From positions 1-36,940 of IMG/VR virus record IMGVR_UViG_3300030688_000069: 36,940 nt of DNA; one strand, written 5' to 3'. The DNA comes from a virus. Position numbers and translations under genes: made by a program. This document shows positions 14,472 to 21,602 of the stretch, in pieces. The notes under the pieces are model-generated. The model was not told where the DNA came from, did not search any database, and was given only the letters and a program-made list of their open reading frames with translations. Every line of letters starts with the position of its first letter. Positions within the stretch are counted from its first letter, which is position 1.

Positions 14472-15935
14472 TCATTCGTTGATCTGTGCCTTAACCTGCG
14501 CGTTTTCATTGCGCGCGGCCATATCGGCATCGGCTAACAGCTTTTCAGCGTTAGCGTCTTCAATGTCGTATTCAGCAGAGAGGATCTTGATTGCTGTTTC
14601 ACGGCTCAGCAGGCCCGCGTCGCAAAGCGTTTTTAGAGTTGTGGCGCGGTTAAGCATGTCCTGCAGGGTTGGCGCATACCAAACGGGCCATCGTAAGGAG
14701 ACAATGGCGCCAGCGTCGAACTTGCCAACCTTTAAGCCATCCTTGTAAACCAAGGCAATCTGCTCAGAGGCTCGAATAATCATTGTCACAAGGTCAACAA
14801 TTGCGCCTTTCCCGTAGCTAATCCGCAGCTTGTCGGCCAGCCATACTAAGGGCTGATTCATCAACTCCATGGCTCGGCCAGACTGCGCGGCGGCGATTTT
14901 CTCGTTGCTTGCGCGATTGCCGTGCATGGTTTCGAGGGCGATTTCGCGCAGATGCTTAACGTAATCAATGACGGCTGCAACGCCATCACCGTTGATCTCC
15001 AGCAGCTTGGCATCATCTTCCGCGCCCAGCATCAGGGCATTTGCGGCCCCTTTGACGCGCGGTGAGCTATCTTCATCATCATCGCCACCGCCCTCCTCTT
15101 TGATGACCAGCGTGGGGTCTGACATGAATTTTAGCCCGCGGCCAGCCTGTGACAGCTGATAATCGACTTCAATTTGGCAGTCGATCGCCTCGGGATGAAG
15201 TGTTGATGCGCCGTCGATACCATCACCGCCAGGTAGGTTCTTTACCCAGGCAACCGGCACAAAACCAAGCTTGTGCTCAACCGACCGCTTGACGTCTATC
15301 TCTGGCGCGACCTTCTTGTCTACGATCTTCCATGGCGTGTACCAAGCCTCTTGCGACGTATCCCAAACCCGCTGAAACCAGAACGTCGCGCCAAGGTCAT
15401 CATCCTTTATTGCGTAGCCGCTATCGCTCAAACTCTGACCGCTAACCTTGTATTTCTCCGTGACTGAGATCAGCGTGTCGGGCGCGTCTGGATCCCATTG
15501 CGGCGTCAGCGTGTCCGTGTCCATCACGGACAGGAAAGCACGGCCTTTGAGCACTTTGAGCACGATGGCGATACTACCGACCGCACCGCGCGTGGCGGCG
15601 TCGATCATGACTTGGTTCAGCCCAATCTCATCGAGAAGGCGCTTCATCTGCGCTTTTTGTTCTGGATTTGGCAACTCTACTGCCGGGAAATTTCCCTCGG
15701 AGAAAAGTAGCGCAACCGCATCATCAACAACCGTACGGCAAAGGTTCGTGCGTACGCTTGGGCGCCGGTCTCGTAGCGGGACATACTCGTTTGCGCCGGT
15801 CGTCTCGGTATGGAACGGGTGAGGCAACTTGTCATACATGGTCCCATCTAGCACGCGCCGCAGCATCTGCAGCCGGAACGTGCGCGCGGGCATATCGGTG
15901 TCCTGATCCCATTTTGACTGGATGGTTTTGTACAT
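14472..15935 (-). CDS. Portal protein
   Basis: This 487-residue protein forms the DNA entry ring at one head vertex. The SPP1 gp6-like pattern is clear: PSVRTNLCRTVVDDAVALLFSEG near residue 60, WDTSQEAWYTPWKIVD, VAWVKNLPGGDGIDGASTLH, and the later IDYVKHLREIALETMHG with ASNEKIAAAQSGRAMELM, which is the stem/wing region. It lies just downstream of the large terminase (10 bases after its stop), the standard order. The C-terminal part is helical and charged, as in other portals. Confidence 0.88.
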   Translation of the reverse strand: MYKTIQSKWDQDTDMPARTFRLQMLRRVLDGTMYDKLPHPFHTETTGANEYVPLRDRRPSVRTNLCRTVVDDAVALLFSEGNFPAVELPNPEQKAQMKRLLDEIGLNQVMIDAATRGAVGSIAIVLKVLKGRAFLSVMDTDTLTPQWDPDAPDTLISVTEKYKVSGQSLSDSGYAIKDDDLGATFWFQRVWDTSQEAWYTPWKIVDKKVAPEIDVKRSVEHKLGFVPVAWVKNLPGGDGIDGASTLHPEAIDCQIEVDYQLSQAGRGLKFMSDPTLVIKEEGGGDDDEDSSPRVKGAANALMLGAEDDAKLLEINGDGVAAVIDYVKHLREIALETMHGNRASNEKIAAAQSGRAMELMNQPLVWLADKLRISYGKGAIVDLVTMIIRASEQIALVYKDGLKVGKFDAGAIVSLRWPVWYAPTLQDMLNRATTLKTLCDAGLLSRETAIKILSAEYDIEDANAEKLLADADMAARNENAQVKAQINE

Positions 15936-15945
15936 AGGGATCCTG

Positions 15946-17232
15946 TTATCGATTCATGTGCTGAACGTGAGTAGAGCGCGCCTTCGATGGTTTGATAATT
16001 GGCCACAGCCGGACAATTGGGTAAGTCCCAGCGTCATTGACGTGGTCAACGCCGCTTTTTTTGTCTGGCTCGCCATTCTTGTCGTATGCCTGCTGTTCTA
16101 GGCCTTCGGTAAACTTCGGACAGCGATGGATATTGACCTTCATCCGCCGTTCGCCCTGTCCGTTCAATAGCATGGCGTTCGTCGCCAGGACACGGTCTTT
16201 CACCGCCGGATTACTTCCGGTGACGTGCAGCGCGAACCCTGATTGCCGAAGTATCGACAGATCGGACTGACTGGCGCTCTTGCTGCTCGCGTTCTGGCCG
16301 GAGGCGTCCGGATAAATCGTGATGGCGTGGCCGGTGGATTTCCATCGCTCGACAATCATCCGAGCTATTTCCGGGGTGTCGCGCACATCAACCAGTTCAT
16401 CCACGGCTATCGGGTTGCCGTCGCGGATCACATAGACCACTGCGGCCATGCGCAGGACATTGAAGTCCATGCCGATGTGCAGCGGCTCGCCTGGCTTCAT
16501 CTCGGCGCCAGAGTGGTTTAGCTTGCGGTCGAAGCATGGGTAAACCGATCCGGAGGCCAGATTGCAGAACTGGCCCTTCAGATACGCAAGAATCAGTTGC
16601 GGCGGGTACGATTGAATCAGCGACGGAATATAGTCCGCCGGCAGGTTCAGCTCATTATCGAAAGTTGACGCTTGGATAAGCCCGTACAGCGTGGCTAGCT
16701 CAGGCTTTGCGGCAATCTGTTTGACGAACTGGTCGTAGACGAACTTGAAACCCTCTGGCGTCGTCGTCACATCCACGCCATTCCTGAGCCCATCAACGTT
16801 GTAGCGCATCCTGGCAATGATTTTGCGCCAGGCGTTCTGAGCCTTCTCCGCCTTCAGGACATCTAACTCATCGCACAGCGCCTTGCCAATTTTGAAGCCG
16901 ATGATCGTTTCAGGCTTTTCCATCGACCGGCAAATGATCGTGCCTCGCGACTTCCGGCCCTCAAAAACGTGAACTTCCTTGTTTGACTCGTTGATATTGA
17001 CGCTCAAGCCCCAGTCAAACGCCACTTCCTCAATGGTCGGGTAGAAGATGTCGCGAATCTGCGGGTAAGTCGGTGCGAAGTATCCGGCATTGATTCGCGG
17101 AAACTCCCAGAAGTGTTGCATCAGGCCGCCGCAACCCACCCACGTCTTGCCGGAGCCGAACCCAGCCACATAGGCGCGGAATTTATGATCCATAGCCAGG
17201 AACTGCGATTGCGGCACGTTAAGGCTCGGCAT
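15946..17232 (-). CDS. terL: Terminase large subunit
   Basis: This 428-residue protein packages DNA: an ATPase motor plus nuclease. The Walker A motif is GFGSGKT (residues 24-30) and the Walker B is KALCDELD (about 117-124), with an acidic catalytic pair. The nuclease domain begins around HIGMDFNV, with its Asp near residue 256, and later IYPDASGQN probably gives another metal ligand. The length is normal. The start overlaps the small subunit by 14 bases and has no clear ribosome site of its own, so translation is probably coupled. Motif integrity suggests it is functional. Confidence 0.93.
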   Translation of the reverse strand: MPSLNVPQSQFLAMDHKFRAYVAGFGSGKTWVGCGGLMQHFWEFPRINAGYFAPTYPQIRDIFYPTIEEVAFDWGLSVNINESNKEVHVFEGRKSRGTIICRSMEKPETIIGFKIGKALCDELDVLKAEKAQNAWRKIIARMRYNVDGLRNGVDVTTTPEGFKFVYDQFVKQIAAKPELATLYGLIQASTFDNELNLPADYIPSLIQSYPPQLILAYLKGQFCNLASGSVYPCFDRKLNHSGAEMKPGEPLHIGMDFNVLRMAAVVYVIRDGNPIAVDELVDVRDTPEIARMIVERWKSTGHAITIYPDASGQNASSKSASQSDLSILRQSGFALHVTGSNPAVKDRVLATNAMLLNGQGERRMKVNIHRCPKFTEGLEQQAYDKNGEPDKKSGVDHVNDAGTYPIVRLWPIIKPSKARSTHVQHMNR

Positions 17233-18001
17233 CGTCGCGTTTCCTTGCGTCTTTCACCTCGACAACGATCTTCACAGGTGTCGGCTTGTCGTCGTCTGGG
17301 TCTTCCAGATCTCGGGAGGCCTTGGCAATTGCCAGGCGCTTTGCCTCGACTTCCAGCCGGTGAAGCTCTTGGGCTCGATCCTTCGCTTCCTGGCTTTCGT
17401 ACATCCCAAGAATCTTTGTGACTTGTTCCAGCGCCTTGTCTCGGTCGCGCAGCAGCAGCTTCAGCCCGTCTTTGCCCTGGTGGACGCCGTTGTATAACTC
17501 GCGCGCGGCACCCTTGAGATTGCGGGTATCGTGGACATGAATCTTGCCGTGGCCTTCGCCGGAGCACTCGGGGCACTCAGGGTGCGGCGGCCGAGTGGCG
17601 GTGAAGCCAAATCCGCCGGCTATATCAGGCTGGTCACCACCGCTATCGTCGGCTTCTTTCTGCGCCTGGGTAAATTCACCGTCAGTCCACTGGTACAGAT
17701 GGTCATCGCCCCAGCAGTGTCGGCAGCAATCGCGTCGGTATTCGACAAGGTCGTTTGCATCGACGTCGGCCAGAGCCATCCAGCGCAACAACACTCTCTC
17801 AGGCGTGACAGCCGTTGACTCGGCCAGTTCTTTCCGCCGCTGCGCCATGTAAACCTGAACCCTAGTTTTCCCTAGCAGTTCAGGCCCAATTTTGTCAGCG
17901 TTCCTTGCGCTGTATCCAGCAAGGATCGCGGCCTTCGTTGCGTTCAGTTCGGCCTCGCCGAGATACATCTCGACGAACTTCTTTTGCTTGTCTGTTACCA
18001 T
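17219..18001 (-). CDS. terS: Terminase small subunit with added zinc-binding motif
   Basis: This 260-residue protein recognises the packaging site. The first 60 residues (TDKQKKFVEMYL, LNATKAAILAGYSA) are the Terminase_2-type helix-turn-helix. After it comes an unusual insert with two cysteine clusters: CCRHC (92-96) and CPECSGEGHG (143-152), the latter like one half of a DnaJ CxxCxGxG zinc finger. The C-terminal third is a charged helix. Many small terminases are near 150-200 residues, so this one is long. It is the first gene of the terminase-portal block. Confidence 0.85.
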   Translation of the reverse strand: MVTDKQKKFVEMYLGEAELNATKAAILAGYSARNADKIGPELLGKTRVQVYMAQRRKELAESTAVTPERVLLRWMALADVDANDLVEYRRDCCRHCWGDDHLYQWTDGEFTQAQKEADDSGGDQPDIAGGFGFTATRPPHPECPECSGEGHGKIHVHDTRNLKGAARELYNGVHQGKDGLKLLLRDRDKALEQVTKILGMYESQEAKDRAQELHRLEVEAKRLAIAKASRDLEDPDDDKPTPVKIVVEVKDARKRDDAEP

Positions 18002-18098
18002 GAGGCTCTCGCCTCCTCGGCGTGCTGGTTTCTCGCGAGGAATTTAGTTGCAAAAGCGCAACCGGAACAAAATATCATCCCGCCCGCTGATTATTCGC

Positions 18099-18127
18099 TT
18101 GAACTAGGAACAATGTTCCTATATATT
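18099..18127 (+). promoter_or_regulatory. Promoter with a perfect palindrome as spacer (operator-promoter)
   Basis: TTGAAC (18099-18104), a 17-base spacer, then TATATT (18122-18127). The spacer itself is TAGGAAC-AAT-GTTCCTA, a perfect inverted repeat of 7-bp arms that occupies the region exactly. It is upstream of the two plus-strand genes at 18176 and 18343, so they are probably repressed by a dimeric DNA-binding protein, possibly the product of 18343. Confidence 0.7.
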
Positions 18128-18175
18128 GAATTCATAGGCCGCTCACATCGAGAAGGCGAACCCGGAGTACAGATC

Positions 18176-18304
18176 ATGAACCAGCACGTCATCGACTACC
18201 TGCATGCCAAATTCAACGCAATGAAAGCGGACCCGAAGCACGACGCGCTGGATCTACTGAAACTGGCTGTCGAGGTTTCGAAGTACCTCAACATGAATGC
18301 TTAA
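18176..18304 (+). CDS. Small helical protein, first gene of a plus-strand moron
   Basis: This 42-residue protein (MNQHVIDYLHAKFNAMKADP, ending EVSKYLNMNA) has an ATG at 18176 with GGAG eight bases upstream, about 40 bases after the promoter's expected start. The frame extends further upstream, but without a ribosome site and against the palindromic promoter. No domain is recognised. It opposes the late operon, and a terminator-like hairpin follows before the next gene. Confidence 0.6.
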   Translation: MNQHVIDYLHAKFNAMKADPKHDALDLLKLAVEVSKYLNMNA

Positions 18305-18308
18305 TACC

Positions 18309-18333
18309 GCCCCGCAAGGGGCTTTACTCTTTT
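18309..18333 (+). terminator. Terminator-like hairpin between the two moron genes
   Basis: GCCCC-GCAA-GGGGC followed by TTTACTCTTTT: a 5-bp stem with a GNRA loop. It immediately precedes the ribosome site TTGGAG of the 18343 gene, so it may attenuate that gene. Confidence 0.55.
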
Positions 18334-18342
18334 GGAGCCCGC

Positions 18343-18585
18343 ATGATTCCGAACGCAGACAACTACAACCCGTCTACCGAATACGCCGCACAACTTGTCG
18401 CCGATATCGGTAGATCTCAGACATGGATTGCCAAGCGCCTCGGGGTGTCTGACCGGCGCGTGCGCTACATCCTCAACGGGTCGCGAATCGTCAATGGGGA
18501 GCCGACGCCAGTCGCCATGAGCTATACCGAGCAGTTCGCCCTTGAGTGCTTGGCTGAAGCGGTAAAAGCTGCGGCTAACCTGTAG
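18343..18585 (+). CDS. Small helix-turn-helix protein
   Basis: This 80-residue protein starts at an ATG with TTGGAG seven bases upstream. TEYAAQLVADIG, then SQTWIAKRLGVSDRRVRYILNG, matches a helix-turn-helix with recognition helix DRRVRYILNG. The rest (TPVAMSYTEQFALECLAEAV) is probably a dimerisation helix. It might act on the palindrome in the promoter upstream, a common arrangement of self-regulated cargo, but this is inference. It ends 9 bases before the convergent stop of the antirepressor gene. Confidence 0.68.
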   Translation: MIPNADNYNPSTEYAAQLVADIGRSQTWIAKRLGVSDRRVRYILNGSRIVNGEPTPVAMSYTEQFALECLAEAVKAAANL

Positions 18586-18594
18586 GCTCCCGTT

Positions 18595-19107
18595 TCACGC
18601 CACCAGAGGCAGCGCCATCTGGATCTTCTCGGCAATCTGCGTGACGCGCTGCAGGAGTGGCGGCTTCTGTTTCTTGTGTTCGCTCAGTCCACGCCCACAG
18701 AGACTGGCGAATCGCTCTTGGCAATCCAGGTTGGCCTTTGCGTCGTACCATTCGGCAATTAGTGACCGGTTATCGGTCTTCTGGGCCTCGATGGCGTCAA
18801 GCTGGTCCAGCACCCAGCGGCGGAAAGCCACGCCTTTGGAAGTGCGGGCAAACATTCCCAACAGGTGCGCCCCTCGCAGGCTAAATAGGCGCATTTCAAT
18901 CGGCGGCTGCCCATACCCCAAACTGAGGCCCCGAATTTCCGTGGTCATTGATGCAGAAAATTCGGAGGTGTGCCTTGCGAAGATTTGCCCGATTTTGTTC
19001 GTTCTCGCGTAGCCGAGTGCGCGGGCAATGTCGGTAGATCTAAGCCAAAACCGCCCATCATGCTCAAAAAGAGGGAGCGACTTGTTCTCAAAAGTCAGTT
19101 CTTGCAT
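18595..19107 (-). CDS. BRO-N domain antirepressor-like protein
   Basis: This 170-residue protein has a BRO-N/Ant domain at residues 1-115: FENKSLPLFEHDGRFWLRSTDIARALGY, then RLFSLRGAHLLGMFARTSKGVAFRRWVLDQLD. Such proteins bind DNA or repressor and inactivate immunity repressors of the non-cleavable kind. The C-terminus (KQKPPLLQRVTQIAEKIQM) is basic. It is the last gene before the terminase block in the reading direction, unlike the other two antirepressor-type genes, which lie in the early region. A late-expressed role is inferred from position. Confidence 0.78.
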   Translation of the reverse strand: MQELTFENKSLPLFEHDGRFWLRSTDIARALGYARTNKIGQIFARHTSEFSASMTTEIRGLSLGYGQPPIEMRLFSLRGAHLLGMFARTSKGVAFRRWVLDQLDAIEAQKTDNRSLIAEWYDAKANLDCQERFASLCGRGLSEHKKQKPPLLQRVTQIAEKIQMALPLVA

Positions 19108-19142
19108 GGTTTTCTCACAGAGTAATAGGCCCAGCGGCCAAT

Positions 19143-19169
19143 AAAAAAGGCGACCCCATGAGGGCCGCC
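19143..19169 (-). terminator. Intrinsic terminator before the BRO-N antirepressor
   Basis: On the minus strand GGCGGCCC and GGGTCGCC pair (8 positions, one G-T) with a short loop, followed by TTTTTTAT. Confidence 0.7.
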
Positions 19170-19213
19170 CTGTTTGATATGTCGGTAAACCTGCAGCGCC
19201 TCACGGCAGATGC

Positions 19214-19369
19214 TTATTCATCGTCCATTGCTCCGCGATCCGGCACGCCGTCCAGATAGTCGTCTTTGTCCTCTACATCCTGTCGGCTCTCGGCGGCCGC
19301 CTGGCGGATACGCTCGATGCTTTTCTCGCCCGCTAGGGTCGCCCAGTTGTCTGTCAGGATCCCGTACAT
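19214..19369 (-). CDS. Small acidic protein, unknown
   Basis: This 51-residue protein (MYGILTDNWATLAGEKSIER, then DVEDKDDYLDGVPDRG) is strongly acidic. The ATG at 19369 has GAGGA eight bases upstream, which decides the call. No family is recognised. It sits among small late-region genes between the tRNA and the antirepressor. Confidence 0.55.
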   Translation of the reverse strand: MYGILTDNWATLAGEKSIERIRQAAAESRQDVEDKDDYLDGVPDRGAMDDE

Positions 19370-19477
19370 GGCGCGTCCTCGAATAGTTGCCGGTTTTCGT
19401 GTATTTCACACAGGGAGCGCCGGCGTCCAGTGGCCAGCGCTGCACGGAAATGAATTAACGCGCGGCGCCTGGCTTGT

Positions 19478-19678
19478 TCAAACCCTGACGTACTTTTGCA
19501 CCTGCTGGCGGCTTAGCTCGATCTCATCGTTTCCACGCAGCGTGTCCAGCAAGCGAAACACGATACTAGCGTGCTTGATCTCGGTCACCTTTGCGGCGCC
19601 ACTGTGGTCGATGAGCACGTTCTGGCCTTCGCGCAAGTGCAGCGCGTCGAGAACGACTTTGGCGTGTGCCATGTGCAT
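19478..19678 (-). CDS. Small hypothetical protein
   Basis: This 66-residue protein starts MHMAHAKVVLDALHLREGQN at 19678, two bases after the stop of the preceding membrane peptide. The sequence LIDHSGAAKVTEIKHASIVFRLL is an ordinary globular pattern, and the RQQVQKYVRV end is basic. The tight spacing favours a real gene. Function unknown. Confidence 0.52.
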   Translation of the reverse strand: MHMAHAKVVLDALHLREGQNVLIDHSGAAKVTEIKHASIVFRLLDTLRGNDEIELSRQQVQKYVRV

Positions 19679-19680
19679 AT

Positions 19681-19779
19681 TTAATTGTCCAGGTTGAATA
19701 GCCACACGAACAGAACGCCAATCGGGCCAGCCAGGCATAAGGCGGCTAGCCACACATACCATGGGACGGATTTATGCAT
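19681..19779 (-). CDS. 32-residue membrane peptide
   Basis: This peptide (MHKSVPWYVWLAALCLAGPI, ending FVWLFNLDN) is one transmembrane helix. The ATG at 19779 has GAGGT six bases upstream, a clear ribosome site. It is the first gene after the tRNA. A holin-like or accessory membrane role is possible, but it is shorter than typical holins. Confidence 0.58.
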   Translation of the reverse strand: MHKSVPWYVWLAALCLAGPIGVLFVWLFNLDN

Positions 19780-19797
19780 GGTGAACCTCAAATACAA

Positions 19798-19827
19798 AAG
19801 CCCAGCACCTGGGAAGATGTGGGGCTT
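19798..19827 (-). terminator. Hairpin downstream of the tRNA
   Basis: On the minus strand AAGCCC and GGGCTT pair across an 18-base loop that has its own CCAGGTGCTGG hairpin, ending in TTTT. It lies 10 bases after the tRNA 3' end. Confidence 0.5.
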
Positions 19828-19836
19828 GGAAATTTG

Positions 19837-19910
19837 TGCTGCGGGTTGGCCTCGAACCAACGACATCCAGCTTACAAGGCTGGCGTTCTCCCCGTCTGAA
19901 CTACCGCAGC
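19837..19910 (-). tRNA. tRNA-Thr(UGU)
   Basis: A 74-base cloverleaf is clear on the minus strand: acceptor GCTGCGG/CCGCAGC, D-arm GTTC/GAAC, anticodon stem CCAGC/GCTGG with loop CTTGTAA (anticodon TGT), T-arm GTTGG/CCAAC with the conserved TTCGAGG loop, and discriminator A. The 3' CCA is not encoded, so the host must add it. It sits downstream of the Q-like gene and late-promoter candidate, so it is probably expressed late. ACA may be a codon the phage needs more than its host supplies; a codon count would be required. Confidence 0.92.
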
Positions 19911-19975
19911 GGTAAATCATCACCCGGCGATCACATCGGGCCGCATGCGCGGACGGCAACACCTGATCCAAACGC

Positions 19976-20023
19976 AAAAAACCCGGCCAGATCCAGCCGA
20001 GAGGGCCGTTTTTTGCCGGGTTT
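19976..20023 (-). terminator. tR'-like terminator just downstream of the late promoter
   Basis: On the minus strand AAACCCGGC (20015-20023) pairs with GCCGGGTTT (19979-19987) around a loop of about 27 bases with inner pairing, followed by TTTTTT. It lies about 80 bases from the expected start of the promoter at 20062-20090. Confidence 0.78.
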
Positions 20024-20061
20024 AATATACAAGCGCAATTATGCAATGTATCTAATTATGA

Positions 20062-20090
20062 ATTATACGCACGAAGATCGTGCCGATCAA
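20062..20090 (-). promoter_or_regulatory. Strong promoter on the minus strand (pR'-like late promoter)
   Basis: On the minus strand TTGATC (20085-20090), exactly 17 bases, then consensus TATAAT (20062-20067). The spacer holds an inverted repeat GCACGA-TCT-TCGTGC. It lies just downstream of the Q-like gene and upstream of the tRNA and late genes, as lambda pR' lies with respect to Q. Confidence 0.75.
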
Positions 20091-20113
20091 GCTTAAATGG
20101 ATAGCCGATGGAT

Positions 20114-20701
20114 TTAAGCGGCTTTTTTGTGTGTTTTCCCCACACTGCTTTTCACCACGCCCGACTCGCACAAAACATCCGCCATATTGGCTTGGGCTTG
20201 CGACTCCAGGGTCTTGAGTGCGTTGGCCACTTTGTAAAATGCCTTCTTTACCTTGTCCTCGCCCTCAGAGAACTGTGTCGCAATGCTGGCGAATGTCCGC
20301 TTGGCTGTCGAGGGCAGAAAGTGGCGCATCACCAGCTCGCGCGCCATGCGCTCATGGATAGTCTCTGCCGCAGGCATTGCGATGTTCGTCGCCAGCAGCA
20401 CGCACGATCCCCTAAATCCATCTGACAATTCCGCCCGCCCGCAGCACTCGCAGCGCCCAGCATCCTCGTCATATGGGCTGCCAAACCTCGCCACCAGCGC
20501 GGCCTCTTTGACCTTGCCAAGCTCGAAGGCCATGTAAGCGATAAAACCCGCCTGCGCGGCGCCATCGATGCCAATCAGTCCCAAGCCATTCCCCAATGGC
20601 GTCGGATCGACTTTTTGCACCTTTGCGTACTGCTGGCTGCTGAATCGGAATGCGAACATCAAAGCGTCCGCCAAGTTTTCCCAGATGTAATCTTTTTCCA
20701 T
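20114..20701 (-). CDS. Q-like late regulator / antitermination protein candidate
   Basis: This 195-residue protein is the last gene of the leftward early operon. It has a cysteine cluster, RCECCGRAELSDGFRGSC, that could bind zinc, then a helical C-terminal part (TFASIATQFSEGEDKVKKAFYKVANALK) resembling a sigma region 4-like helix-turn-helix as in Q-type antiterminators. Position supports it: directly downstream lie a consensus promoter and, 80 bases later, a terminator. The family match is by character only. An unrelated zinc-binding protein cannot be excluded. Confidence 0.5.
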   Translation of the reverse strand: MEKDYIWENLADALMFAFRFSSQQYAKVQKVDPTPLGNGLGLIGIDGAAQAGFIAYMAFELGKVKEAALVARFGSPYDEDAGRCECCGRAELSDGFRGSCVLLATNIAMPAAETIHERMARELVMRHFLPSTAKRTFASIATQFSEGEDKVKKAFYKVANALKTLESQAQANMADVLCESGVVKSSVGKTHKKAA

Positions 20702-20724
20702 CGCCCTTGCCCGCCCCTTTTGAA

Positions 20725-21102
20725 TTACGCCCCAATAATCGAAACTGTCACTTGCAACCCGCCCCCAGGTCGCACTGATGATCTAACTACTGATAGCCGA
20801 TCAATCTGGCTGTCGTCGCCCCACACCCCCGCGTGGGTCAAACTATCGAGCGTTGCCTTGATGATGTTGTCCACGTCCCGTTTGCGCTTGTCTGGAGGGC
20901 TCATGATGATTTCAACATTTAGGCGCCCAGCGATTGGCTTTCGACCGAGAAACATGGCCCTGACCGCTTCCCGATATGCCCGGCCTTTCTCACTAATCAT
21001 GTGACGGCCAGCCAGTGGTCCGCTTGTCGGGTGGCGCCAATAGCTGTTCACGGAAGGCGGGTATGGCATTGCCAGCACGTAGTCGCTCATGTGCCCGGTC
21101 AT
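20725..21102 (-). CDS. rusA: RusA-type Holliday junction resolvase
   Basis: This protein of 125 residues cleaves four-way junctions during recombination and replication. The typical N-terminus YVLAMPYPPSVNSYW and the catalytic block PPDKRKRDVDNIIKATLDSL, followed by GVWGDDSQID, are intact, with acidic residues for two metals (about D76, D78 and the DD near 96). The start at 21102 has AAGGAAG upstream; a longer start at 21129 lacks a better site. The position late in the replication operon, beside the YbcO nuclease and Q-like gene, is the usual place for RusA. Confidence 0.9.
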   Translation of the reverse strand: MTGHMSDYVLAMPYPPSVNSYWRHPTSGPLAGRHMISEKGRAYREAVRAMFLGRKPIAGRLNVEIIMSPPDKRKRDVDNIIKATLDSLTHAGVWGDDSQIDRLSVVRSSVRPGGGLQVTVSIIGA

Positions 21103-21187
21103 CGAGACTTCCTTTCGCAATGTGTGCACTTCAGCCCTTGTACCAAAATCACCCCTTTCGTTCCGCCATCCCCATGACGGTCTTAAC

Positions 21188-21316
21188 TTACGGCTTCCAA
21201 CTCGGATCTACTTCAAGCATCGCCTGCGTGTACCAATAGAGCTGAGCAAGCTGTCGTCGCTGTTCTCTGGCAACGAAACATTGCCACCGGCAAAAGAGTG
21301 CAACGTGTGCATTCAT
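21188..21316 (-). CDS. 42-residue protein, unknown
   Basis: This short protein (MNAHVALFCRWQCFVAREQR, ending YWYTQAMLEVDPSWKP) starts at 21316 with AGGAG six bases upstream. The site lies just after the stop of the previous gene. Aromatic, cysteine and arginine-rich. No family recognised; the strong ribosome site supports translation. Confidence 0.55.
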   Translation of the reverse strand: MNAHVALFCRWQCFVAREQRRQLAQLYWYTQAMLEVDPSWKP

Positions 21317-21324
21317 CTCAACTC

Positions 21325-21501
21325 CTATGCCGCTTTGCGGCTCATTACTGCAGCGGCCTTTGCCTCTGCACTCGTTCTGAAATTCCCCACAAGCTTCTCT
21401 AGCCGCCACAACTCGAACCGCTCTGGCACGGCTAGTGGGTAGCGGTAGATTCGCCACTCGCCGGACTTGATGCAGAGGTCTGTGACTTTTATCCAGTTCA
21501 T
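21325..21501 (-). CDS. Small protein of the replication operon
   Basis: This 58-residue protein (MNWIKVTDLCIKSGEWRIYR, ending KAAAVMSRKAA) overlaps the upstream gene's stop as ATGA. The form WRIYRYPLAVPERFELWRLEKLVGNFRTSAEAKAAA is typical of a small phage protein family with a beta hairpin followed by a helix, unknown function. Confidence 0.65.
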   Translation of the reverse strand: MNWIKVTDLCIKSGEWRIYRYPLAVPERFELWRLEKLVGNFRTSAEAKAAAVMSRKAA

Positions 21502-21602
21502 TGCGCAAACCACACCATCAAAATCAACGGTGAAAATGTGATGGCCAGCACCACGGCCAGGGCCACAGTGGTGACGGTTTTATGTAGTCCGGTGCGTTTC
21601 AT
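21498..21602 (-). CDS. 34-residue membrane peptide
   Basis: MKRTGLHKTVTTVALAVVLA, then ITFSPLILMVWFAQ: a basic start and one membrane helix. It is locked between its neighbours by ATGA overlaps at both ends, which is good evidence of translation. Function unknown. Confidence 0.6.
   Translation of the reverse strand: MKRTGLHKTVTTVALAVVLAITFSPLILMVWFAQ

Noticed and set aside
19218-19445. Minus-strand open frame of 75 codons
   Set aside because: It overlaps the 51-residue gene at 19214-19369, which has a better ribosome site and composition.
19836-20096. Open frame of 86 codons on the plus strand
   Set aside because: It starts inside the reverse complement of the tRNA-Thr and runs through the tR' hairpin and promoter. 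tRNA antisense often produces such spurious frames.
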